From HGM13006 sp964527315 (GTDB taxonomy: Bacteria; Bacillota; Clostridia; Oscillospirales; Oscillospiraceae): a stretch of DNA of 6,161 nucleotides. The DNA lies in NCBI GenBank assembly GCA_964527315.1, contig CAZGOQ010000127.1, positions 1 through 6,161 of the forward strand, given 5' to 3'. The notes under the pieces are model-generated. The model did no database searches. It was not told the DNA's origin and saw only the letters and a program-made list of their open reading frames with translations. A program made the position numbers and the translations under genes. Shown here in pieces: positions 1-4,997 of the stretch. The number at the start of each line of letters is the position of its first letter. Position 1 is the first letter of the stretch.

Positions 1-51
1 CAAGCGCTTTTTGAAAAAATAATGATTTTTAAGGGAGCACTGATCAACTTG

Positions 52-95
52 AAAATGCCGATCGCAGAGGATTTTTCCTCACCGATCGGCATTTT
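52..95. terminator. Bidirectional intrinsic terminator hairpin
   Basis: A perfect 13-bp inverted repeat (AAAATGCCGATCG at 52-64, CGATCGGCATTTT at 83-95) encloses a second small stem (GAGG 67-70 with CCTC 77-80). The outer stem starts with four A and ends with four T, so either strand's transcript would have a GC-containing stem followed by a short U run. It lies inside the degenerate repeat copy. It could end a gene to the left of the window and insulate the plsY-like gene from read-through. The U run is short, so strength is uncertain. Confidence 0.55.
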
Positions 96-125
96 AGGAT
101 CATTCTCCGTTCTATTAACTGCCCG

Positions 126-154
126 TTACAAAGGCAGGCTTATCGTACTACACT
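126..154 (+). promoter_or_regulatory. Weak candidate promoter for the plsY-like gene
   Basis: TTACAA (126-131) and TACACT (149-154) are separated by 17 bp. They match the sigma-70/SigA consensus at only 3/6 and 4/6 positions. The site lies between the terminator hairpin at 52-95 and the gene start at 208, which is where a promoter is needed. The support is position more than sequence. Confidence 0.25.
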
Positions 155-207
155 ATTCATTTATGAAAAGGCTTCTTTCGTTTAGCTTTACCGAGGTGAG
201 ATCAATA

Positions 208-807
208 ATGGTTGGAATGCGTTTGTTGGCTATGGCAATAGGTTATATTTTTGGCAACTTTCTTACAGCAGATGTAGTGGCAAGGCTGTCTATGGGAAAG
301 AAAGCGGAAGAGATCGGCTCAGGCAATCCCGGAATGGCCAATATTATGAGTCATGTTGGAAAGAAAGCCGGGATTGCCGTGCTTTTAGGAGACATTTGTA
401 AGACGTTGGCGGCTTTTGCCGTCGCATGGCTGCTGACTGGCAAAGCCATTGCTGACACCGCTGTTTTATGGGCGGGAATGGGTGCGGTGCTGGGGCATAA
501 TTTCCCTATATGGAATCACTTTCGAGGAGGCAAGGGCGTGACAGTGACATGCACCTGGCTCATTATATACATGCCCTTATGGGGAACGGCCTGTTGCCTT
601 GCTGGCGGCATAATGACCTTGCTGACAGGCTATCTTCCTTTGGGGGCGGTATTGATCGCCCTTTTTGCGGTTCCTGCGGCATTTCTTAGCAAGAGCTTTG
701 AAGCCGGAATATGCATGACGGTATTTCTGTTGCTGATGGTATCTCGGCATTATCGCGGACTCAGGCGCATTGCGGAGAAAAAAGAGAAGCGCTCCTTCAG
801 AAGGTAA
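208..807 (+). CDS. plsY: Divergent PlsY-type acyl-phosphate:glycerol-3-phosphate acyltransferase
   Basis: PlsY is an integral membrane enzyme that moves the acyl group of acyl-phosphate to the sn-1 position of glycerol-3-phosphate, the first step of phospholipid synthesis. The 199-residue product has the usual length (about 200) and several hydrophobic segments. Family motif 1 is seen as GSGNPGMAN (37-45), motif 2 as GHNFPIWNHFRGGKGV (96-111), and a C-terminal SRHYRGLRRI (179-188) corresponds to the conserved RH..N..R element. The ATG at 208 was chosen because GAGGTGAG (193-200) lies 7 bp upstream and the protein then starts where PlsY proteins start. The frame stays open back to 22, but that part is repeat and terminator sequence. 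Oddities: motif 1 has MAN where most family members have ATN, the following Arg is absent, and VTVT replaces the usual VAT after GGKG. It may therefore be a paralogue rather than the housekeeping enzyme. It is convergent with the transporter gene downstream. Confidence 0.85.
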   Translation: MVGMRLLAMAIGYIFGNFLTADVVARLSMGKKAEEIGSGNPGMANIMSHVGKKAGIAVLLGDICKTLAAFAVAWLLTGKAIADTAVLWAGMGAVLGHNFPIWNHFRGGKGVTVTCTWLIIYMPLWGTACCLAGGIMTLLTGYLPLGAVLIALFAVPAAFLSKSFEAGICMTVFLLLMVSRHYRGLRRIAEKKEKRSFRR

Positions 808-837
808 ATGAGCGCCGCCTTAGTTCAATAAAGTCTG

Positions 838-860
838 AAAGTCCGTCATGGGACATCTTT
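838..860. terminator. Weak hairpin between convergent genes
   Basis: AAAGTCC (838-844) can pair with GGA and CTTT (851-860, with a three-base bulge) around a GTCATG loop. Read on the minus strand it is GTCC-CATGAC-GGAC followed by TTTC. It is the only hairpin in the 74-bp gap between the stop codons of the plsY-like gene (807) and the transporter (882), so it may end both transcripts. The stem is short and the T runs are poor. Confidence 0.28.
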
Positions 861-881
861 AGTTTAGTTATAGATCTGTAT

Positions 882-1751
882 TTACGCGAATATAGCCATT
901 GCTATAGTCCCTGCCACCATAAGCACAAGTCCGATCAACGCTTTTCGGGACAGCTTCTCTTTGAAAACAAGATAAGAAAATACAATCGAAACAACTATGC
1001 TCAACTTATCAATCGGTACAACAACGCTGACGATCCCGTTTTGGATCGCATAGTAATAGCACAGCCACGAGCCTCCGGTAGCTAGTCCGGACAGGCCGAT
1101 AAAGACAAGCTCTTTCTTATCCTGTTGCTTTAATAAACTCTGTTTTCCCTTAACGAAAACGATCAGCCAAGCCATGACAAGAACCACGCACGTCCTGATC
1201 GCTGTGGCAAGGTTTGACTCCACGCCTTCTATCCCTATTTTTGCAAGGATAGAAGTAAGTGCGGCAAACACAGCCGACCCAATCGCATAGGGCAGCCATA
1301 TTCTTCCCGTACCGCAGCTCTCTGTATTTTTCTTTTCTATCATCAGAAAGACGCCTGCGGCCAGAAGCGCTGTTCCCGCCAGCTTCACAGCCAGATGATT
1401 TGTCTCCCCGAAAAGAATAATGGCGAGAATGACCGTCAGGATTGTGCCGGACTTATCAATGGGAACGACCTTGTTCACATCTCCAACGGAAAGTGCCTTA
1501 AAATAACAGAGCCATGAGATGCCTGTGGCAAAGCCTGACAGGACAAGAAATACGATTGATTTTGCGCCGATACGCGAAATCATTTTTTCAGACCCCACAA
1601 CAAAAACCATGATCCATGAAAAAATCAATACTACTATCGTCCTGAGCGCAGTTGCAACGTCCGAATCCGTTTTCTTGATCCCGCATTTTGCCAAAATAGA
1701 CGTTAGACCTGCGAATAGGGCAGACAGTACTGCCATTACAAGCCATAACAT
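882..1751 (-). CDS. EamA-family (DMT superfamily) transporter
   Basis: This is a 289-residue, strongly hydrophobic cytoplasmic-membrane protein with about ten predicted membrane segments in two EamA domains (roughly 1-138 and 150-289), the usual DMT size and architecture. DMT proteins export or import small metabolites, and the substrate cannot be told from sequence. The two halves are unusually alike: LTSILAK, ATAxRT, LSGxATG, SWLCY and VVPIDK all occur once in each half. The conserved VVPIDK...E segment at the end of each half is typical of the subfamily. The ATG at 1749-1751 is preceded on its own strand by AAAGGAG, with 9 bp from AGGAG to the ATG. The gene is monocistronic and transcribed from the promoter at 1864-1892, divergently from the marR operon. 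Regulation by the neighbouring MarR protein is possible because of the shared 295-bp intergenic region, but this is inference. Confidence 0.9.
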   Translation of the reverse strand: MLWLVMAVLSALFAGLTSILAKCGIKKTDSDVATALRTIVVLIFSWIMVFVVGSEKMISRIGAKSIVFLVLSGFATGISWLCYFKALSVGDVNKVVPIDKSGTILTVILAIILFGETNHLAVKLAGTALLAAGVFLMIEKKNTESCGTGRIWLPYAIGSAVFAALTSILAKIGIEGVESNLATAIRTCVVLVMAWLIVFVKGKQSLLKQQDKKELVFIGLSGLATGGSWLCYYYAIQNGIVSVVVPIDKLSIVVSIVFSYLVFKEKLSRKALIGLVLMVAGTIAMAIFA

Positions 1752-1803
1752 GATCTCATTCTCCTTTTGAAATTTGTTTCCTAAAAAGCTTTATTTCAAC
1801 TGC

Positions 1804-1819
1804 TCCCCCTTTCGGGGGA
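1804..1819 (-). promoter_or_regulatory. GAAA-tetraloop hairpin in the transporter 5' leader
   Basis: Read on the minus strand this is UCCCCC-GAAA-GGGGGA, a 6-bp stem closed by a GNRA tetraloop. It falls about 38 nt downstream of the predicted transcription start and 52 nt before the start codon. There is no T run after it, so it is not an ordinary terminator. The GGGGGAG arm resembles a ribosome binding site that the stem would mask, although only a three-codon TTG-AAA-TAA reading frame follows it. It might be a transcript-stabilising or regulatory element. It does not match a riboswitch class I can recognise. Confidence 0.4.
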
Positions 1820-1863
1820 CTATTTATTCCGCCGTAGTAAAACAGTGGATGAATTACGCTCTT

Positions 1864-1892
1864 ATTATATCATATTCATATAAAAGGCGCAA
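1864..1892 (-). promoter_or_regulatory. SigA-type promoter of the EamA transporter
   Basis: On the minus strand the -35 box is TTGCGC (1887-1892) and the -10 box is a perfect TATAAT (1864-1869), 17 bp apart. Transcription would start near 1857, giving a leader of about 105 nt that contains the GAAA hairpin at 1804-1819. The -35 is weaker than the -10 (4/6), which suits a moderately expressed or regulated gene. Confidence 0.7.
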
Positions 1893-1962
1893 GAAAAATA
1901 TTTATGCCGAAAACAGCTAAGCTATGAATTTGTGAACAATGCGTAAAAGTTTCGATACGCTA

Positions 1963-1991
1963 TTGACAGTTGGACGCGGCGGTGCTACAAT
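1963..1991 (+). promoter_or_regulatory. SigA-type promoter of the marR-MATE-GT8 operon
   Basis: A perfect TTGACA (1963-1968) and TACAAT (1986-1991, 5/6) are spaced 17 bp apart, so this is close to the strongest possible consensus. Transcription should begin near 1998, inside the palindrome at 1997-2020, leaving a leader of about 50 nt to the marR ATG at 2047. No other good promoter is seen before the pump or glycosyltransferase genes, so all three are probably transcribed from here. Confidence 0.8.
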
Positions 1992-1996
1992 ATACT

Positions 1997-2020
1997 TCGC
2001 AAGCAATGCTTCGCTTGCGA
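1997..2020 (+). promoter_or_regulatory. Palindrome at the marR start site, candidate MarR operator or 5' hairpin
   Basis: TCGCAAGC (1997-2004) and GCTTGCGA (2013-2020) are perfect inverted arms of 8 bp separated by 8 bp (AATGCTTC). The arms begin 6 bp after the -10 box, covering the predicted transcription start. MarR dimers bind inverted repeats of this size that overlap the promoter of their own gene, so autorepression at this site is a natural reading. In RNA the same sequence would make a stable hairpin at the 5' end. The sequence cannot separate the two roles. Confidence 0.5.
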
Positions 2021-2046
2021 TTTGATTTTCTCTTGGAGGTTTAAAA

Positions 2047-2493
2047 ATGATAGAGGTATCTCAATTCAAGACGGCGACTAAGCTGGTACAGCTTGGAAAT
2101 GCCGTTACCTATTTTAGGAACATCAAGGAGAAGGAGTTCGGGCTGACGTCGGTTCAGAGTGACGCGATGCGCGCGATTTTGGAAAATCCGGGGATTACTG
2201 CCGTTATGCTGAAAGAAAAAATGAAGCTGTCACAGTCAACCATGGCCGGTATTTTGTTCCGTCTGGAGCGCAAGGGTATCATTATCAGATCGGCGGACGA
2301 AAGCGACGGGCGAAAAGCCATTCTTTCAGCTACAAAAAAAGGTGAAGAACTGGCGGAGGCCTTAAAAAATACCGCGTTTGAAACGCAGCGGGAGCTTACG
2401 GCGGGGATGAGCGATGGGGAAAAAACGGAATTTGACAGGCTGTTGCAAATAGCCCTTGACAATATGCACGCTATCCGTACGGGAAAGGAATGA
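2047..2493 (+). CDS. MarR-family transcriptional regulator
   Basis: This 148-residue protein is a winged helix-turn-helix regulator of the MarR family, normally a dimer that represses an adjacent efflux gene and lets go of DNA when it binds a drug-like ligand. The DNA-binding domain covers about residues 33-102: helix LTSVQSDAMRAIL, then LKEKMKLSQSTMAGILFRLE with the recognition helix near 62-77, then the wing containing the family D-x-R-type motif in ADESDGRKA (83-91). The terminal helices (1-30, 105-145) would form the dimer interface. The ATG at 2047 has GGAGG 7 bp upstream. The stop codon is 7 bp before the MATE gene ATG, so the two are co-transcribed and probably translationally linked. 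The pairing with a MATE pump resembles mepR-mepA of Staphylococcus aureus. The likely operator is the palindrome at 1997-2020. The ligand is unknown. Confidence 0.92.
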   Translation: MIEVSQFKTATKLVQLGNAVTYFRNIKEKEFGLTSVQSDAMRAILENPGITAVMLKEKMKLSQSTMAGILFRLERKGIIIRSADESDGRKAILSATKKGEELAEALKNTAFETQRELTAGMSDGEKTEFDRLLQIALDNMHAIRTGKE

Positions 2494-2500
2494 GCGATCT

Positions 2501-3856
2501 ATGGATAATAACACTGAAATATTTGAAACAATGCCAATAAACAAAGCTCTTGCGAAACTGGCGGTACCTACGATCATTAGTCAGCTGATCACAATGATCT
2601 ACAATTTGGCCGATACGTTTTTTGTGGGGCAGACAAACGATCCGCTCAAGGTCGCCGCTGTGTCGGTGGCAAGCGTTCTGTTCTTTTTGCTGACCGCATG
2701 GGCAAATTTGTTCGGCATCGGCGGAGGAAGCGTTATGTCCTTGTTACTGGGGCAAAAGGATGAGAAGGGCGCGAAGGAGGTATGCGCTGTTAGCATGTAC
2801 GGCACGATCATCATATCGTTGATCTACGCTATGATGTGCCTTATTCTGAGGAAGCCGTTGCTGAGTTTAGTGGGCGCAACGGAGAACACGATTGATTACG
2901 CAGCGTCATACACGCTGTTTGCGATCGTGATCGGCGGCATACCCGCAACCATGTGCATGGCTATGTCCCACCTTTTGCGAAACGCAGGCTACGCAAGGCA
3001 GGCCGGCTTTGGCGTAGGGATGGGCGGCGTATTGAACATAGCGCTTGACCCGCTCTTTATGTTCGTTATTCTGCCGAAGGGAAACGAGGTCGCCGGTGCG
3101 GCCATTGCCACGATGCTTTCCAACATGATTGCTATGATCTATTGCGCGGTTGAGTTCTTCCGTCTGCGGAAAAAGTCGGTTCTCTCATTTTCGCCCCGGG
3201 ATGCCGTTCACGGGGCAAAGCGACTTGGCAAGATTCTGACTACCGGTCTCCCGTCCGCCGTCAGTAGCTTCCTTGTCAGCATTACAATCATGATCACAAA
3301 CGGTCTGTACTCCACCTACAGCGACACGGCGGTTGCTGCCAACGGGATCTTCAAGAAGCTTGAAATGCTCCCGCTGAACGTGAGTGTTGGCTTATGCCAG
3401 GGCTTGATCCCGCTGGTATCCTATAATTATTCTTCCGGCAACCATAAGCGAATGAAGGATGCCATCCGCTGTGCCCGGAACGCGGGGCTGGCCTTTAACC
3501 TTATCTGCCTTGTGGTCTTTGAGCTTTTTGCCGATCAGATCGCCGGGCTGTTTATTGACGAACCGGAAACCGTCAGCATAGCCGCGAACTTTGTGCGGAT
3601 CGGGTTTTTAGTCACGCCGATTCTGTTTTACAACAAAAAGATGTGCTACACATTTCAGGCGATGGGTGATGGCGGGAAGTCCCTCCTTGTGACCCTTTGC
3701 CGTGAAGGGATATTCAACATACCTGTACTCTTTTTGATGAACGCCGTCTTTGGAATGTACGGCGTTGCCTGGACGCAAATTGTGGCTGACACTCTGACCC
3801 TGATTATTTCGGTCGTCCTTTACCACGGCTTTGAAAAAAAGCTGAAAAAAGCATAG
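2501..3856 (+). CDS. MATE-family multidrug efflux transporter, MepA-like
   Basis: The 451-residue protein has about twelve predicted membrane segments in two MatE domains (roughly 17-175 and 240-400). MATE proteins in the cytoplasmic membrane export cationic drugs, dyes or metabolites in exchange for Na+ or H+. MepA-type signatures are visible: AVPTIISQLITMIYNLADTF near the N terminus, WANLFGIGGGSVMSLLLGQK (67-86), the LCQGLIPLVSYNY segment in the second half, and IPVLFLMNAVFGMYGVAW near the C terminus. The length equals that of S. aureus MepA as I recall it. The ATG at 2501 is chosen because AAAGGAA (2484-2490) sits 10 bp upstream, inside the end of marR. The frame stays open to 2456, but that overlaps marR coding sequence and has no better site. 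It follows a MarR repressor and precedes a glycosyltransferase 44 bp downstream. The actual substrate is not predictable. Confidence 0.93.
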   Translation: MDNNTEIFETMPINKALAKLAVPTIISQLITMIYNLADTFFVGQTNDPLKVAAVSVASVLFFLLTAWANLFGIGGGSVMSLLLGQKDEKGAKEVCAVSMYGTIIISLIYAMMCLILRKPLLSLVGATENTIDYAASYTLFAIVIGGIPATMCMAMSHLLRNAGYARQAGFGVGMGGVLNIALDPLFMFVILPKGNEVAGAAIATMLSNMIAMIYCAVEFFRLRKKSVLSFSPRDAVHGAKRLGKILTTGLPSAVSSFLVSITIMITNGLYSTYSDTAVAANGIFKKLEMLPLNVSVGLCQGLIPLVSYNYSSGNHKRMKDAIRCARNAGLAFNLICLVVFELFADQIAGLFIDEPETVSIAANFVRIGFLVTPILFYNKKMCYTFQAMGDGGKSLLVTLCREGIFNIPVLFLMNAVFGMYGVAWTQIVADTLTLIISVVLYHGFEKKLKKA

Positions 3857-3900
3857 CGCGAGACATTATTGAACCTTGAAGGCTAATTGGAGGCTGAATT

Positions 3901-4692
3901 TTGAATTTTTTGTTTTCTGTTGATAAAAACGCGGCCAATTTACTCATAAATTGCATCAGATCCATTGTGAAAAACAGCGCAAGCCAAAGCTGTACAGCGT
4001 ATATTCTCCACTCAGACTTTGACAGGGAGTCAATGGACGCAGTCAAAGAGGCGTCCGGCGAGTCTGTAGAATGTCAGTTCATCGACGTTGCCCCGGATTT
4101 GTTTGATGGCTTTCCCGTGACCGGGCGTTATCCAAAGCAAATCTATTACCGGCTCGTCGCGCCGTTGTTGCTCCCAAGTGGATTGGATCGGATCTTATAT
4201 CTGGATGTGGACACCTTAGTCATCAATCCGTTAGACACATTGTATGAAATGGATTTTGATGGCGCCTACTACATCGCTTGCACCCATATTCGCAAATTTT
4301 TGACCAAGGTAAACCTCAGCCGCCTCGGAATAAAAAAAGAAGTTCCGTATATCAACAGTGGTGTTATGATGCTCAATTTACCCACGCTCAGGGAAAATTT
4401 GCGAATGGAGGATATCCGGGATTACGCAAACGAGAAAAAACACAGGCTCTTTCTCCCGGATCAAGATATCATCACTGCGTTGTACGGAGAAAACATAAAG
4501 CTGACCGATCCGATGCGCTATAACCTCAGCGATCGGATACTCAGTTTCTATAATGCCGATCCGAAAAATAAAAAATTGAATTTGGATTGGGTCAGGAAGA
4601 ACAGTGCTATCATCCATTACTGCGGGAAAAACAAGCCTTGGAAGAAAGGCTACAGAGGCGTTTTGGACGTCTTTTATTCAGCGCTTCCCTAA
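3901..4692 (+). CDS. Family 8 glycosyltransferase (GT8), 3' end formed by a repeat terminus
   Basis: This 263-residue cytoplasmic enzyme belongs to GT8, the retaining UDP-sugar glycosyltransferases that add glucose or galactose to lipopolysaccharide, capsule, teichoic or protein acceptors. Family landmarks are all present: N-terminal NFLFSVDKN, RYPKQIYYRL (76-85), the metal-binding DVD within YLDVDTLVINPL (100-111), PYINSGVMMLNL (149-160), LPDQD (185-189) and the C-terminal HYCGKNKPW (239-247). The start is TTG at 3901, decided by GGAGG (3889-3893) at 7 bp spacing and by the MNFLFS start typical of the family. The last codons (TAT TCA GCG CTT CCC TAA) coincide with the terminus of the repeat family in this window, so the C-terminal SALP and the stop codon look repeat-derived and a short natural tail may be lost. 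All visible catalytic motifs are kept, so it is probably functional. The acceptor is unknown. It follows the MATE gene by 44 bp with no intervening promoter or terminator seen. Confidence 0.9.
   Translation: MNFLFSVDKNAANLLINCIRSIVKNSASQSCTAYILHSDFDRESMDAVKEASGESVECQFIDVAPDLFDGFPVTGRYPKQIYYRLVAPLLLPSGLDRILYLDVDTLVINPLDTLYEMDFDGAYYIACTHIRKFLTKVNLSRLGIKKEVPYINSGVMMLNLPTLRENLRMEDIRDYANEKKHRLFLPDQDIITALYGENIKLTDPMRYNLSDRILSFYNADPKNKKLNLDWVRKNSAIIHYCGKNKPWKKGYRGVLDVFYSALP
4675..4692. repeat. Solo terminus of the repeat family
   Basis: TATTCAGCGCTTCCCTAA matches the complement of the window-end terminus (6135-6152) in 16 of 18 positions, and matches the right end of the intact element (5142-5159) in 16 of 18. 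It overlaps the last six codons of the GT8 gene. No matching partner end or element body is seen in the gene to its left, so it is either a remnant of a past insertion or excision, or the right edge of a larger mobilised segment. Confidence 0.6.
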
Positions 4693-4702
4693 GGAAGCTT
4701 TT
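4683..4702 (+). terminator. Intrinsic terminator of the marR operon
   Basis: GCTTCC (4683-4688), loop CTAA (4689-4692) and GGAAGC (4693-4698) are followed by TTTT (4699-4702). The stem is six perfect pairs with a short U run, immediately after (and overlapping) the GT8 stop codon. The left arm is part of the repeat terminus at 4675-4692. The right arm, TAAGGAAGC, resembles the outward-facing opposite end of the same family, so two repeat ends placed head to head may have created the terminator. Confidence 0.55.
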
Positions 4703-4731
4703 CATGCAGACCGCAATTTGGCAAATCGCAC

Positions 4732-4760
4732 TTGACTAATGTGGAAATATATGATATATT
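4732..4760 (+). promoter_or_regulatory. Strong SigA-type promoter in the GT8-LysR gap
   Basis: TTGACT (4732-4737, 5/6) and TATATT (4755-4760, 5/6) are exactly 17 bp apart, with an AT-rich spacer end. Transcription would begin near 4767. No protein gene with a ribosome binding site lies within the next 400 bp on this strand, and the sequence immediately downstream is rich in inverted repeats, which points to a non-coding transcript. Confidence 0.6.
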
Positions 4761-4766
4761 CAATAA

Positions 4767-4907
4767 TGGCTGAAGACCCGTCATGGGGCGTTTTCGGTTG
4801 GAGATTTATCTCCCTCCGAAAAACGAAAAGGTTGATCTCGGTTCCTGAAACTCTTGCGAAACGCAGTAAATTGTTTCCGAAAAAAATACACAGCTGTATT
4901 TGTTCTT
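4767..4907 (+). ncRNA. Candidate structured small RNA, family not recognised
   Basis: Four inverted repeats follow the promoter at 4732-4760. Hairpin 1: CCC 4777-4779 with GGG 4785-4787. Hairpin 2, the strongest: CGTTTTCGG 4789-4797 with CCGAAAAACG 4816-4825 (one bulged A) plus an inner GGAG 4800-4803 with CTCC 4810-4813, 13 pairs in all. Hairpin 3: GAAAC 4847-4851 with GTTTC 4873-4877, enclosing TGCG-AAA-CGCA 4855-4865. Hairpin 4: AAATACA 4884-4890 with TGTATTT 4895-4901, followed by GTTCTT, which could serve as a weak terminator. The transcript would be about 140 nt. A 47-codon open frame (4766-4909) overlaps it but has no ribosome binding site and could only be read as a leaderless message. 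It could also be a leader of something lost. I do not recognise a known RNA family. Confidence 0.35.
4880..4901 (-). terminator. Possible minus-strand terminator downstream of the lysR gene
   Basis: On the minus strand the 7-bp stem AAATACA-GCTG-TGTATTT runs straight into further T residues (complement of A 4880-4886), giving a hairpin plus U-run shape. The stem is AT-rich and weak. It lies 273 bp past the LysR stop codon, with the MITE-like element in between. The same palindrome is hairpin 4 of the candidate RNA on the other strand. Confidence 0.25.
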
Positions 4908-4997
4908 AAAGGCCGGGTTTACAAAGGGTTGTGCGGATAGAGCGAATAAGCTGGAAAATGTATGTCTTATGAGCTACGGGATATGATGAAAGAATTC

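Larger units (their letters stand above)
30..180. repeat. Degenerate copy of the TTAGGGAAGCGC inverted-repeat element
   Basis: The left end at 30-50 (TAAGGGAGCACTGATCAAC...) matches the left end of the intact copy at 4998-5018 in 16 of 21 positions, and all five differences are transitions. After it come an AAAAT-starting internal hairpin, a GGATCATT block (97-104, compare 5081-5088) and a cttatcgta/ttaagcgta-like block in the same order and at roughly the same spacing as in the intact copy. The right end, expected near 180, is too diverged to place (the sequence around 168-180 is only weakly similar), so that boundary is a guess from the 162-bp length of the intact copy. An old, decayed insertion just upstream of the plsY-like gene is the simplest reading. 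Confidence 0.5.

Noticed and set aside
1..29. AGCGCTTTTTGAAAAA at the left edge as a further repeat terminus or the end of an upstream gene
   Set aside because: Only the AGCGCTTT core resembles the repeat end, and the CCTAA finish is missing. There is too little sequence to judge an upstream gene.
22..207. N-terminal extension of the plsY reading frame
   Set aside because: The upstream part encodes no PlsY-like sequence, overlaps the degenerate repeat and a perfect terminator hairpin, and lacks a ribosome binding site. The ATG at 208 has one.
711..1085. Open frame on the plus strand across the plsY-transporter junction
   Set aside because: It lies in other frames of two well-supported genes, has no ribosome binding site and shows no family features. 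The same applies to the smaller frames antisense to marR, the MATE gene and the GT8 gene.
2456..2500. Upstream in-frame starts for the MATE gene inside marR
   Set aside because: They would overlap marR by up to 38 bp and add 15 residues with no family similarity. The ATG at 2501 fits the MATE N terminus and has an acceptable ribosome binding site.
4766..4909. 47-codon open frame after the promoter at 4732-4760
   Set aside because: The ATG coincides with the predicted transcription start and has no ribosome binding site, the product resembles nothing I know, and the DNA is dominated by inverted repeats. A leaderless peptide is not excluded but is less likely than an RNA.
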